From the NCBI GenBank assembly GCA_029204225.1, contig CM055101.1:57598920-57662919 (forward strand): 64,000 nucleotides of DNA. The letters are read 5' to 3'. The position numbers were made by a program, and so were the translations under genes. The DNA comes from Diphasiastrum complanatum (taxonomy: Eukaryota > Streptophyta > Lycopodiopsida > Lycopodiales > Lycopodiaceae). Position 1 is the stretch's first letter; each line of letters opens with the position of its first letter. The notes beneath the pieces are model-generated. The model was not told the origin of the DNA and searched no databases. It worked only from the letters and a program-made list of their open reading frames with translations. This document shows positions 34,863 to 47,869 of this stretch, in pieces.

Positions 34863-37324
34863 TTTATATTTATCCAGCTCATATTTTCATTTTTGAGTAT
34901 ATCATGCCATATTTAGGTTGATATTCAATATTTAACAATGTCGTGGCATCACAGACCTCCGACAAGACTAAAAATTTCTTGATAATCCACTTTTTGGACT
35001 TGACTGAATTCTTTAGCCACCAGCCGTGCTTTCCATTTGGCAATGGAACCATCAGAGTTCTTCTTCTTGAAGATCCACTTGTTGTCAATAACTCTCTTGT
35101 GATTGGGGAAGTCGACCAGCGTCTAGATCTAATTTATCAACAATGAGTTATACTCGCTTTCCATAGCTTCTTGCCACTTCACAAAATGATTGAGGTGCAT
35201 ACCTCTCAAGAACTGTCCGAGTCCGTGAGGATCTGCGGATGTTGGGTTGACCAGGATGTGATGATGCTTCTTCTTGAATTTTTTCAGATCTATTCAAGGT
35301 AGCTTAGTCTGGTCTGATGATAGGTACTATCACCTGCTCGGCTTCTATAGCTATAGCTGCAGGTTCTGTAGAAGGAACATCAACGTTGGAAGAATCCATG
35401 TTATATAAAATAGGATGAAATGACATAACATCGTTTATCAATGGTTGTTTGAAATCATAGTATGTATGTCTACATTGGTGGATGGATCATAAAATTTATA
35501 AGCTTTATGTTCATCAGGATAGCCAATGAAAATACATTTATTTGTCCTATGATCCAACTTCTTCCTAAGCTATTTAGGAATGTGAGCAAAACATATACAA
35601 CCAAAGATTTTTAAATGGTTGACACTAGGCTTGTGCCCATGCCAAACTTCATGAGGAGTCTTGTTGTTGACAGCTTTGGTGTTGGATTTGTTCTGCACGT
35701 AACAGCCTGTGGCAGTAACTTATGTCCAAAACTTCATAGTAGGTGTGCTTGATGTAGCATGGATCTGGCTGAGTTGAAAAGAGTTCAATTCTTCCTTTCT
35801 GCAATCTCGTTTTGTTGAGGTGAGTCGTGAACTCATGTCTTCTAATACCATTTTCAGCCATGTAGTCGGACATCTTGTTAGAGATGTATTCGCCGCCGCC
35901 ATCAGTTTGGAGTGCCTTCACTTTCCTAGACGTTTGTGTCTCAGCCATGGCCTTGAATCTCTTGAAACATTCAAAGGCTTCAGATTTGTGCTTAATGAAC
36001 ATCGCTGTAGACCACCTAGAATAATCATTTATGAAAGTGATAAAATAGATTGCATCTCCTAATAACGGAGCTGACATTGGACCACAAAGATCGCTATGTA
36101 CAAAATTTTATACATGCTTTGTTTTGATGGAATGTGATTTTGGAAACTTGCTTCTAGAGTGCTTCCCATAGATGCATGATTCACAAAAGAAAGATTTCCT
36201 ATTTAATGAAGACGGGAAATTCAAACCATCAACTAAATTATGACAACGCATATAAAAAAGTGATCTTGTATTCATGTGTCCAAATCGACTATGCCACAGA
36301 ATAGCACTGTCATTTACATTTTTATTAGAGATACTATCTAATGCAACTAAATTGAAGAGTGCGTAAAGATTTTCGACTCTAGTACATGTAGTCAGAGTAG
36401 TATCTTCCTCGAGTATTGTACATTGCTCAGATGAGAAAACAACAGTATAGCCCTCATCAGTTATCTTAGAGATTGATAATAGATTCTTTGACAACTGAGG
36501 AACATGAACGACATTAGGAACACAAATGGATAGATCGTTGTTGAAGTTGATCTTCACTGCTCCTTTGCCTTCACATGTATGGTGCTAGAATCTCCGAGGT
36601 AGATAAATTGGTCTCTACTATAAGTTGTGTATTCCGTAAACCATTCTTTGCGAGAGGTCATGTGTTGGATAGTGTTGTTGTCCAGGTACCAGGTATCATA
36701 GTCTTCGCTGCTGTTGTAAGTCATTAGCAAGTGTGTATTTGACTCCTTGAATTCCGCTGTGTTGCAGAAGTCTATTGGATGCTGCTGCTGTTGTTTCTTC
36801 TTTGTCTCGTTGTAGATTTTGATGCGACACTCCTTGATGTCATGATTAGCTCTTTTGCAATATCTGCAGAAAAGCTTCTTGCGTGATCCACCATGCTCAC
36901 CTTGATGTGAGGCTTCTGTTGTTGCTGCTACACTTGATTCTTGCCCTTGGAATAGTCTTTCTTCTTGGTGTATAGAGCCATGGATTTGTCTTTGATGAAC
37001 AGGCTCCTGGTCTTTCCCCGTATTTCTTCTTGAAGAAGATGACCGATCACCTTTTGAAGAGTGAGTTCAGGTTGTGTAGAGATCATTACCACAAAGTGCT
37101 CATAGGACTTTGGAAGAGAAGAAAACAAGGTCATAACGACATCATCATCTTGAATAGAACATCCTACAACTGATACCTGATCTAACAGGGATTTGGAGCT
37201 ATTGATGTGAGAAGTAATGGCAGTAGAATCAGACATGCTAAGAGTAAAGAACTTTCTTCTAAGATGTAATCTCGTGGTCACATCGTGAGTCTCATAAAGA
37301 CTTGATAATAAGTCCAGTGCTTCC
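34863..37324 (-). pseudogene. Old Ty1/copia element, 3' portion of gag to RT
   Basis: Minus strand from 37324: the second half of gag (EALDLLSSLYETHDV, LPKSYEHFVVMIST, LLQEEIRGKTRSLF), an intact CCHC knuckle at about 36825-36876 (CRYCKRANHDIKEC), a protease region with DNN where DSG is expected (WYLDNNTIQHMTSRKEW), pre-integrase (LWHSRFGHMNTRS, CESCIYGKHSRSKF), the integrase core (FITFINDYSRW, LQTDGGGEYISN), the integrase tail (FGCICFAHIPK) and the RT start (WIFKKK, KARLVAK) ending at about 34863. It has many stops. Its gag start lies across the younger insertion at 43185-43464. Confidence 0.88.
37320..37324. other. Target-site duplication CTTCC, left
   Basis: CTTCC here and at 43185-43189, immediately outside both LTRs. 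Confidence 0.95.
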
Positions 37325-37977
37325 TGTGAAAAACTCAGATCCAAAAGATGCTAAAGTTTCATAAAGATCTTGGCCATGGAAGTTATGCACATCTAGATTG
37401 AAAAAATGATAGAAATTGTGATGTTAAGCATACTAAACATCAACTAAACATCAAAATCTGATCATAAGCTTCCACAAACAGAAACTTGCTGTCCCTGTCC
37501 GTACTTCAGAGCCTACAACCTGCATTTCACACGTGTGAAGCCATAGCAACAAAGAAATCACAATTCTAGTGGCTAGAATGCAAGATATGAACAAAAAAGT
37601 GAGAGAGAAGAAGATGGACCTTCAAAGAGCATAACATTCATTCAATAGAATGAAAATGAGATGTGTACATACTCGTGGAGATGGCTATTTATAGCAGCCA
37701 TAGTGCCTCTTGGCCACTTGTCTTATGATAGGCTAAAATTGGGGTCCAATAGGATTCACCCATATACCTAGAAATTTGGTCAAATAGGAATGCACCAAAT
37801 TATGAGCCAATAGAAGAGCTCCACACTCGACCTCCTCTAATTAATGTGACCTCAAAAGTAGTGTACACATACTTTGGGCCTCTACATACACGTATGAACC
37901 TATCTCTAACTTTTATTTGGCCATAGGCCTACAAAATCTCAAGTTAGGAAAATACTACTAGTTGACAATTTTTCACA
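37325..37977 (-). repeat. 3' LTR of complete copia
   Basis: 653 bp. The polyprotein stop TGA overlaps its first bases in element orientation. Confidence 0.95.
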
Positions 37978-40900
37978 CTCCCTCTTCAACTAGTTTTAGC
38001 ATAGATTTAGAAAGTACACCAAGACTTGTTCTATGCTTGAAAAATAAGTCCTTTCCCAATGCTTTGGTAAAGATATCAGCCACACATTCCTTTGATGGGA
38101 CATGTTCAAGCTTGATCTCTTTTGCCAACACTTGTTCTCTCACAAAATGGTAAGCCACCTCGATATGTTTGCTCCTTGCATGGAAAACCGGATTGCTTGC
38201 TAGACTTTGGGCTGAAAGGTTGTCACAAAAGATATTGGACTCTCTGAAAAATCCAGCAAATGAAGCTCCATAATCATCCTCTTGATCCACACCATCTCCT
38301 TTGTGCATGATGTCAAAGCTTTGTACTCGGCCTCACTAGAAGAAAGTGATATAGTTGCTTGTTTCTTCGACATCCATGAGATAGCTCCATCACCTATGAA
38401 AATAGCATGTGCATTTATGGATTTTCTATCCATAAGGTCTCCTGCAAAATCTGAATCTGAAAAACCAAATAAGTTAGGTGATGAGCCTCTATAAACAATG
38501 CCAAAATCTTTTGTTCCCGAGATGTATCTCAAGATCCTCTTTCCTAGTTTCCAATGTTCTATGCTAGGATCTTGCATGAATTGGCTTAATCTACCAACAC
38601 AATAAGATAAATCAGGTCTTGTGATGGTTAGATATATAAGAGAACCTATTAGCTTCCTATAGAGAGTAATGTCCTCGAAGGATCTTTCATTACCTCTTAT
38701 AGTTAGCTTTACATGTGATTCCATAGGTGTATCAATAGGATTTGCATCTACCATATGAAATCTATTGAGAATAGAAATAGCATACTTCTCTTGTGAAATA
38801 AAAGTGATTTGAGAAGTTCTAATTACTTCTATTCCTAAGATATAGCTCAAAAGACCAAGATCATGCACTTCAAATTCCTTTTTTAGTGCTTTCTTGATAT
38901 CTTCTATATCTTCCTTGTTCCCTCCACTTAAAATAATGTCATCCACATAAATTAGAAGGATTGTAACATCATTAGCACTAATTCTAAAGTAAAGTGAATG
39001 ATCATACTCACTCATAGTGAAGTTTTGAGAAAGTAGAAAAGAGTTAAGCCTAGCATACCAACTCCTTGGTGCTTGCTTAAGACCATACAAACTTTTTTGT
39101 AGAAAACACACATGATTAGGCTTGCTATGAGAAACATAGCTCTCAGGTTGCTCCATGTAGACTTCCTCTTCAAGATCACCATTCAAGAAAGCATTAGAAA
39201 TGTCTAATTGCCAAAGATCCCATCCATAAAGAGTTGCAAGGGAAATGATTACTCTTATGCTCACCATCTTTGCCACGGGTGCAAAGGTTTCCTCATAGTC
39301 AATGCCATGCTCTTGAGCATAACCTTTAGCCACCAACCTTGCCTTCAACTTGTTGATAGATCCATCTTGATTTGTCTTTACCTTGAAGATCCATTTGCAT
39401 CCAATTGCACTTTTGCCCTTTGGAAGCTCCACCAATCTCCATGTGTTGTTCTTCATAAGTGCTTCAAACTCAAGATCCATTGCTTGGATCCATTCCTCTT
39501 TTTGCCTTGCTTCATCTACACATGAAGGTACATCAAAAGAAGTTAGGAAAGCATAGTTGGATCCATCCACCACTTGCTTACCTTTGCCATCATAAGTGAG
39601 CCTTGAGGGTTTCACTTTATGCCTTGGAGTTCTCCTTGGAATTTGACTTGAAGAGGCTTCTTCAACATCCACATCCAATGTGTCATCAACTCCATTGTCA
39701 TCAAGCACATTAGTTGCAACAACACCATCATCACTTGAAACAACTTTTGGAATGTTACTTTCATCAAAAATGACATCCCTACTTGTGAACACTTTCTTGA
39801 TTGAAGGAACATAAATCCTATATGCTTTGTTTACTTCACTATAACCAACAAAAATGCCCTTTCTTGAAGATGGATCCTCCTTAGTTCTATCATCAAGAGT
39901 AATGTTGAAGTAGCAAATGCATCCAAAAGTTCTTAGAAACTTGACATTAGGCTTCGTACCAAACAAAGCTTCAAAAGGGGTTTTTCCTTCCAATACAACA
40001 CTTGGCCATCTATTGCATAGGAAATTTGCACACAACAAAGCATCACTCCAAAAAGGTTTAGGAAGATTAGCATTCAATCTCATTGCCTTTGCACTCTCAC
40101 ACAAGGTTCTATTCTTCCTCTCGGCCACTCCATTTTGTTGTGGTGTTCTTGGACATGTGTACTCCCTCTTGATCCCATGCTCATCGCAAAAGGCTTTGAA
40201 TTTGTTAGAAATGTATTCACCACCATTGTCGCTCCTCAAGCATTTGATTTTGGTTGTAAATTGAGTCTCAATAGCAACTTTGAACTTGACAAACACATCA
40301 AACACCTCATCCTTGCTCTTTAGTAGATAAACCCAACAAAATCTACTAAAATCATCAATGAAAGTTACATACATCTTAGCACCTCCATTGCTAATTGTAG
40401 TAACACCATGAATATCCGAATGCAAGAGAGAAAAAGGCATCTTAGATCTAGATATAGATCTAGTATATGGCAATCTATGTGATTTAGACAAAGCACATTC
40501 TTCACAAACATGATTCAAGCAAGTAAGAGACTTGGGAAGTCCCCTTACTACCTCCTTTTTGGCTATTACCTCCAAGGCCTTGTAGTTGAGATGTCCCATC
40601 CTTTTATGCCATACCTCTTGAATTGACATTTGTTCATTTGCCATGCATCCAACTTGGTTAGCAACAACACATGCATCAAGCTTGAACAATTTCCCTTGCC
40701 TTTTCCCTTTTGCAATGATACTACACCCCTTTTTGATCAAGCAAGCATCACCATCAAACTCAACTTTGAATCCTTTGTCAAGCATTTGGCTTACACTAAG
40801 TAAGTTCTTGGTAATGGATGGAATGAGCAAAACATCTTTCAATTCTATATTCCTATTTGTAGAAAGTGAAATAGGAATTGTGCCAATCCCCTTGATTGCA

Positions 40901-41922
40901 CACTCACCATCATTTGCGGTATAGATTACCTTCCTATCACCATCAAATGCCATTAAAGATGAAAAATACTCTTTATGATATGTCATATGAGAAGTGGCTC
41001 CACTATCAATCCACCAAGGATCAATGTCTCCATGATTAGCCAACAAGCAAGATGACATAACAAAAGCATCATTTGAAAGAAGCTCATCCCCACCCTCATC
41101 AATAGTTAGATTGGTTTGCTTTTCCCCTTGATCCCTCTTTTTCTTAAAACAATCACTAGCAAAATGCCCTTTGACTCCACAATAGAAACATTTTAGCTTA
41201 GATCTATCCTTCTTTTTGCCAAAAGTAGAGTGCTCACCTTGGTCTTGCCCTTTAGACCAATTGCTTTTACCTTTGCCCTTGAACTTGCCTTTAGAGAACA
41301 TTGCCTCCTCTTCTCCTCCTTGAGATGTAGAAGATGCTCCCACTCTTGCTTGCAACCTGAATTCTTCAGCCAACAAGACCTCTTGCAAGTCTCCAACACT
41401 TGGTAAACATTTTTGGATAGCATAACTTTGAACAAGATTAGCATGATCATCCAACAAGCCATTGAGAATCACTTGAACAAGCTCCTCATTATTTATGCCA
41501 TCATTAATGCATGCTAACTCATCATTCAATGCTTTAACTCTCAAAACAAAAGCATGTCCATTCTCACTCTTCTTTTGCATACAAGAAAAGATTTGCCTTC
41601 TTAAAGTCAACACTCTAGAAGTAGACTTGGATTCATAAACCTTCTTCAAGGCTTCCCAAGCTTCACTAGATGATGTGCACTTACCAACCTCTTTGATAAG
41701 CTCATTTGTCACATTCATCTTGATCATGTGAAGGGCTTTCTTTGCCCTCTTGTCATACCTCAATTGTTCTTGAGGTGCCAAAGGTCTCTCCTCCACACCT
41801 ACAACAATATCCATCAACTCATTCATCTCAAGCAAAGACTCCATCCTTACTTTCCAAGTAGAATAGTTGAGGGAGGTAAGCCTATCATTGCTTTCCAACA
41901 TGTAGCCTCCATTTGTAGCCAT
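37973..41922 (-). CDS. Ty1/copia Gag-Pol polyprotein with one frameshift
   Basis: A single frame of 1240 codons runs from the ATG at 41922 to 38200. Order: UBN2-type gag; CCHC zinc knuckle at residues ~245-258 (CFYCGVKGHFASDC); aspartic protease DSGAT at ~306; GAG-pre-integrase ~438-495; integrase D503, D565, E601; RT with WQLDISNAF (D907) and YVDD at 992-995; RNase H from ~1130 (SDSDFAGD, SSSEAEYKAL). At about 38220 the frame shifts by one base in a T run, and the RNase H tail (CDNLSAQSLASNP, HVPSKECVADIFTKAL) continues in another frame to 37973. Apart from this shift the coding region looks complete. It may be a real lesion, a sequencing error in a homopolymer, or a low-efficiency frame bypass. 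Confidence 0.95.
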
Positions 41923-42519
41923 GTTGCAATGATTGATCTCTGATCTTTGACCTGTTCCAATGCACTAAGCACTCTCTTGAATCAACAAATGAAACACAAG
42001 AAGAAATCACAAAGATTTGGAACCTAAAACCTTACTTTTTCTCTCTTTTCCTCACTTTTTCCTTAATTTTAGCCACTAGTTTTATGATTTCTTGATCAAA
42101 CCAAGACCAAACCTCAATATACTTGCTTTTCCCTCACTCCTAAGATTGAAATACACTCTTGAATCATTCAGCAAACTGAAAATCAGAGGGTTACATCAAT
42201 TTTGAAGTTTTTGACATGAAGAAGCAAGAAATTGAATCAAAAAACTATATGCTAGAATGGAAAACTAATAGGATCTTGTTGGATCTTGCATCTCCCTCTT
42301 TCCAAAACAATTTTTGTCTCCTTATTCTGATAAGTACAGAGGGAATTCGCCCTACTTCAATTGAAATGCATACAAATGATGTTTTGATCACAAAGATCCA
42401 ATTTCTACACATAAATCAACAAGATTTTTAGCTAGAAACTTGATTGGAATGCTACAAAAGCAAACTCGCCCACAAATCTCTTCTAAATCTGGCAAAACCT
42501 GCACATTTGGCCGCCTAAT

Positions 42520-42531
42520 GCTCTGATACCA
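42520..42531 (-). other. Primer-binding site of complete copia
   Basis: Reverse complement reads TGGTATCAGAGC, matching initiator-Met tRNA, directly after the 5' LTR. Confidence 0.85.
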
Positions 42532-43184
42532 TGTGAAAAACTCAGATCCAAAAGATGCTAAAGTTTCATAAAGATCTTGGCCATGGAAGTTATGCACATC
42601 TAGATTGAAAAAATGATAGAAATTGTGATGTTAAGCATACTAAACATCAACTAAACATCAAAATCTGATCATAAGCTTCCACAAACAGAAACTTGCTGTC
42701 CCTGTCCGTACTTCAGAGCCTACAACCTGCATTTCACACGTGTGAAGCCATAGCAACAAAGAAATCACAATTCTAGTGGCTAGAATGCAAGATATGAACA
42801 AAAAAGTGAGAGAGAAGAAGATGGACCTTCAAAGAGCATAACATTCATTCAATAGAATGAAAATGAGATGTGTACATACTCGTGGAGATGGCTATTTATA
42901 GCAGCCATAGTGCCTCTTGGCCACTTGTCTTATGATAGGCTAAAATTGGGGTCCAATAGGATTCACCCATATACCTAGAAATTTGGTCAAATAGGAATGC
43001 ACCAAATTATGAGCCAATAGAAGAGCTCCACACTCGACCTCCTCTAATTAATGTGACCTCAAAAGTAGTGTACACATACTTTGGGCCTCTACATACATGT
43101 ATGAACCTATCTCTAACTTTTATTTGGCCATAGGCCTACAAAATCTCAAGTTAGGAAAATACTACTAGTTGACAATTTTTCACA
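42532..43184 (-). repeat. 5' LTR of complete copia
   Basis: 653 bp; see the mobile element entry. Confidence 0.95.
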
Positions 43185-43464
43185 CTTCCTTAGCAATTTT
43201 GCACGTGATAACATGAGATATTTGAGAGTCAGCCAGATTGAGTGTGATACATGCTAGGGCCTTCTGATCTTTGATCCTCCAGGCCTTTGCTTGATCACCA
43301 TCTTTTGGTTTCAGGTTTGCACCTTCTACTACATTCCAAAGATCTCTATCTATCAACATCATTATAAGTTCTAACTTCCACATGTAGAAGTTAGGACCAT
43401 TGAACTTGTCAATGACTCTAGCTTTGCTTAGTGATGAAGATGAAGAGCTACCTATATGAGACAT
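43185..43464 (-). pseudogene. Old copia gag N-terminus (host of the nested insertion)
   Basis: ATG at 43464 (MSHIGSSSSSSLSKARVI), then FNGPNFYMWKLELIMMLID and WNVVEGANLKPKDGDQ, ending at CKIAKE at the insertion point. The continuation lies at 37324 and below, in the same frame once the 5-bp duplication is counted once. Ser-rich start and FxGxNFxxWK are typical of copia gag. Confidence 0.88.
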
Positions 43465-43516
43465 GATAACAATATACAAATAAAACAAACTTAATCTCTC
43501 GGTTTATTTGAACTAT

Positions 43517-43529
43517 GGCTATGATACCA
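43517..43529 (-). other. Primer-binding site variant of old copia
   Basis: Reverse complement TGGTATCATAGCC, near the LTR end; a one-base variant of the Met-tRNA match. Confidence 0.65.
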
Positions 43530-43532
43530 AGC

Positions 43533-44908
43533 TGATGGGGCAAGGGAGATAGAAAAACGTGATGGAGAAGAGAGCATGAATATTGCAAAATAGCTCTCCC
43601 ATTCTAATCAGCTGCTAAATGCAAAAACAGTCTAATTAACAACTTATGCTAAATGTAATCACAGGTTTGAGTGTTCTAATTGCCCAACAGAATCTTAAAA
43701 ATTAATTCATACTCTAAAATAAGAGTACAATCCACCGAAGAGATTAGAGATGGTTTGTATGTGTGGTACTACTGAAATCAGATTTAACATGAAATATAGT
43801 TCTGAAATAAATGAAAGAGCAGTATGATATCGTGAGTTCCTCAGGCGTCAAAGATGGCCATGGTCTGATCAAAAATTGAGGAGTCTCAGATGTTCGTGTT
43901 CTAATCAGAGTGAGTAAACAAGCGCGATCAAACAACAATGAAAGTGCATTCAATCACAACAAGAATTCATCTACGTTATACACAGATAAAAACAAGCTAC
44001 TGCTATATTACACTGAAGCATAATACAAAATAACAATTACAGCAAAAAATGACGACGTAATTGGGATACTCAAATAATGTGTCTCATGGATGGAGCAACA
44101 CGTAATCTGTGTTTGGACGATCTATTTATAGACTTCATCTGTGTATTAATTACATTGAACGCTTGTCACCTAATCAAGAAAGCCGTTGTACTTGGAAGTA
44201 TATGACTTTTGTGACAACTGTACACAGTATATATGGTCAATAATTTAGCATCGTTGACATGGACAAGGACGTTACTAGAATGTTCCTCGTTTATTTTAGA
44301 CGACCTTCAAAAAAATTTCTCTCTTCGCATTTTTCGCAAGAAGTCGAAGGTGCCTTTAAAAAGATGGGGATGTCTTTAAAACAATTTAACGTATGAAAAT
44401 AGATGACCTTCGGGGATTTTCTCTCTCTTCACATTTTTTGCAAAGAAGTCGAAGGTGTGTTAAAAACAGTTAAGCTTTTGAACTATGAAAGTGTCGCATT
44501 TCGGAGAAATGCAAAAACGCCGAAGCTGTTGAAAACATAGTGTATTTCTATAGACTGTTGAAAACGTAATGTATTTCTACAAACTTGTTCTAAATGCAAG
44601 TTTTGTAGAAGTCCTTGAAGATGGCCAAGTCTTCAATAACTTCAAGTTATTAACTTGACATCTGAACTTTGAAATTATGACAAAATTGGTTATCCTTTGC
44701 TGGAGATCAGCCAGAAGCCCATTGTAAGCGTTCTTCAAATAGATTGGCTGTCTAAGTTGGTGATTGTTGCAAGTATCAGATGTGCAGACGTAGAACTAAA
44801 GTTGGTTTCACCTGACCCTAGATCAATGATCAATAAACATGTAGGAAGAATCATGAAATAGAAATTAGTCATTCACCAAGGAGAAAACTGTGGGCTTTAT
44901 TTCCAACA
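43533..44908 (-). repeat. 5' LTR of old copia, 1376 bp
   Basis: Homologous throughout to the solo LTR 19129-20578, with small indels. TG...CA ends. Its 3' partner is absent because the element is truncated at about 34863. Confidence 0.88.
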
Positions 44909-44915
44909 GATCTTG

Positions 44916-45321
44916 CATTAGAGAAAATATGAACCCAAAGAGGGCCCTATAAGAAATGCCATGTAGGAGAGAGAAAATTAACTATAAAGTAATTATAATA
45001 TCATTTTCTAACTTCTTTACGCATCTGCCCGCACTACTTTCCATGTAAATGAATGCACCTTAGTTTAGTCACATCAAACTTCACTGGTGTTTAACCCCAG
45101 TTAAAATATAATTTTTCAAATGCTGAAATATTCCCTCCCAATAGTTGGGAACACTCTAAAATTTGAATTAGGAGTGACATTTCTGGAAAAAACCTACACC
45201 ATCTCTATCTCCAGGGTAAAAAACAAGTGTTAAGCGACATCTCTATCTCTAGCAGAGTCGTTAGCGCCATCTCCAACTTTGTTATTGTCATTGTGTTTTT
45301 TGTTACTATACTACTGTACTG
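44916..45321 (+). other. Terminus and leader of the transposase-like element
   Basis: Begins CATTAGAGAAAATATGAAC then CCAAAGAGGGCC, the same pattern and spacing as the inverted-repeat ends of 12051-17141. The following GGGCCCTATAAGAAATGCCA is also found at about 58663. No gene before 45322. Confidence 0.6.
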
Positions 45322-47869
45322 ATGACAAAGTTTTATCATCTTCATGTGGATCTGTCACCAGAATATGCTCCGCTTAGGACGAGAAATTCAAAGCAACCCA
45401 AATTGTCAACTTCTGATATGGTCCGATACAGGGAGGAAAAGCTAAAACATGTAGATTTATGGTCATCAGGAACATTGTATCCTATTGATCCATGTTCATT
45501 GCAACATCCAGATTTTCATTCGGTGAGTCAGTTAATAATTTATACGTGTCATGGTAAAAATGGCCTTTTGGGTTACTGTGAGAATTTGATGCTCTATGGG
45601 AATGCATATTCAATGCAAAAAATACATTATTTGGATTTATTTGGAAGAGAAATCAAGGAAAACATCAAAGGAGTGCGAAGAAAAATTCACAAAGATGAAG
45701 ACTTATTTGGATGAAAATGAGATGCTCAAGGAGGAGATCCAAAGGTTGAAATTTTCTTTGCATCATTATACAACTAGTAATGATGAGATAAAAATTGCAT
45801 TTCAATCCATGCGTATCTCATATTTGTCTCTTGTTAAAGATATGGATGTGCTCAACAAAAAGGTCTGAAGCAACAAGAGAAAAAGACTGGTAAACAAGGA
45901 TATATGTGATCTATCATCCAGAGGAGGTCATACAAAAAGACGAATCTGAGTTATAACTTATTTGCTATTGAATATTGCTTGAACTTTTTGATTTATTCAT
46001 AATCACTAATTTTGTTATTTATTCATTTCAACTTTCTGTTGATTTGCTTATTATATACTGCTGTGAATACTATGAGTGTCCTAATTTCTACTGACATTTT
46101 CATGAACATTATGTTTACAATGCAGATCAACATTTGTTGTTGAAGACCATTTGGCCGATGAGATTTCAATTGGAAACTCACTAGGCTCTATCTTGACTTC
46201 TAAATCTATAAAATCAATGTTAAATAATAACAAAATGAAAAAGATTAAGGCTTCAGTTACTGATAGCATTATGGATAAAGTTAGAAAAATATTAGACACT
46301 ACATTGCTTCAGGGGGCATGTGACTTTTCTAGCATCAGTAGGGAAGCATATGCAACAATGTTTAAGATGATAAAGGAGGCATTTGCACAGGTAAATATTA
46401 AAAATCCCACGACCATTTCATCTTTAAATTATGGTATGCAAACAATAGTTGGTAATCCATCTCATATCAATGAAGTGTATTGCTCCAAAGGAAAAAGTCT
46501 AGTCTATAACAATTCCAGCAATTTATTTATTGACATTAATCAGTTATTAACATTCATCATAAATTTTTACGGTATTACAAATGAGAATGTCAATAACAAG
46601 TTGATAGTTGTTCTCAAGTTAGATGAGTCTAAAATTATAAAAGGACAAAAAATGGAAAGAGTTAGTCTCACGATCATGAATGGAGCACTTTCAAATTCAG
46701 AAGACTCAGAAGTCCTCAATTTCAGTGTTCAATCAGAAAATGATATTTGGTGGTTGGCAGCATTTCAGGTTTAGCAGTTCCTTCACATAATAAATAGGGA
46801 TAATCATTTGAATATGGATTTCATATCTAAAATGTTCTCTGTGTTAATATTATGAGTCTAGTCACGTTTTTGTATTCTCTTATAGGTGCTGAAAGAAGAC
46901 CATAACATTCTCTCATGGATATTTAATATAACATCATATCCTGCCACCATAAAAAATCACATGGAGGGAGTTTCACTCAATATTCCTGGAATTGGCACTT
47001 TCAACATTGAATGGCATTTAGCAGGAGATCTGAAAACATTAAAATGTATGTTCAATGTATCTCATGGCACTAACTCTAAACACCCTTGTTTGTACTGCAT
47101 GAAAATAGCAAAAGACATGACAAGGAGTACAGGAATATCAAGAGATTGAGAAGATCCTAATTGGAAACCTGTACTACCAATTCCTCTACGAAATGTTCAT
47201 ATCTATACATTGCATGCAAAAGTGCGTATTATAGAAAAAATAATATATCTTCACATCTTGTTTGCATGGAATTCCGAGCCAGAGGCCTCTGCGAAAAAAG
47301 CTTTTTCCAGATTAGAGGATGTGTTGTCCAAAGCAGGCTTACATAAAGGCCACGTTAAAATAAAAAAAATATGACAAGCTATCAAGTAAAATAGCAAATA
47401 TTCCATGCAAGCCAAGCATTGGAGGATCTAAAGCTTGAAGATTTTTATCAAATTATTCTGGCACACAATCTAAGGTTCAATACACGGCTTGGAAAGAAAT
47501 TATTGCAGCAACTCTCTACTCGTATACACAAAGTAGAAGTTTGGAAAAAGTTAGACAACATGGTGAAATACTTGAGAAAAAATAAATTTTCAAATACTAA
47601 TGTACAAATGATACAGAAAACAACCAATGAATTTGTTGATGCAGTTCAAAGTGCACGGGGTGTTGTCATATAACACATTATATGGTAAGATTTTGATTTT
47701 ACACTACGATAGACATATATGTGCAATTAAATTAGATACTTTTGGTACTGATTTAGATTATATTTTTATGACATGCAGCACATATTACGACATCATTCGA
47801 CATTCTTTGCAAGAAATAGTGGAAGTCTTAGCATATGGTCATCGCAAGGAATGGAAAAATCTCATTGGC
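45322..47869 (+). pseudogene. Multi-exon transposase-like gene, broken, family not recognised
   Basis: The first block from the ATG at 45322 ends in SSGTLYPIDPCSLQHPDF and CHGKNGLLGYCENLMLYGNA. A predicted coiled coil follows (45640-45868: MLKEEIQRLKFSLHHY, SNKRKRLVNKDICDLSS). After a probable intron ending CAATGCAG at about 46124, a 207-codon frame runs 46151-46774 (VVLKLDESKIIKGQKMER). A clear GT-AG intron (about 46769-46886) leads to WHLAGDLKTLKCMF and a CLYC pair, then NVHIYTLHAKVRIIEKIIYLHI and KPSIGGSKA. The GDLK plus CxxC arrangement recalls RNase H-fold transposases, but no catalytic triad was proved. An in-frame TGA at 47147 and frameshifts show decay. Paralogous pieces lie at 58439-59490. 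Confidence 0.5.

Larger units (their letters stand above)
37325..43184 (-). mobile_element. Complete Ty1/copia retrotransposon, 5860 bp
   Basis: Two 653-bp LTRs (37325-37977 and 42532-43184) differ at one position seen (CACG versus CATG in the TACATACA(C/T)GTATG stretch). The ends are TGTG...CACA, with 5-bp target duplications CTTCC. The primer-binding site is TGGTATCAGAGC next to the 42532 LTR, and a purine tract GAAGAGGGAG lies next to the 37977 LTR. It is nested in the gag of an older copia. LTR identity implies a recent insertion. Confidence 0.97.

Noticed and set aside
39208-40324. Plus-strand frames across the complete copia
   Set aside because: Antisense shadows of the Gag-Pol frame.
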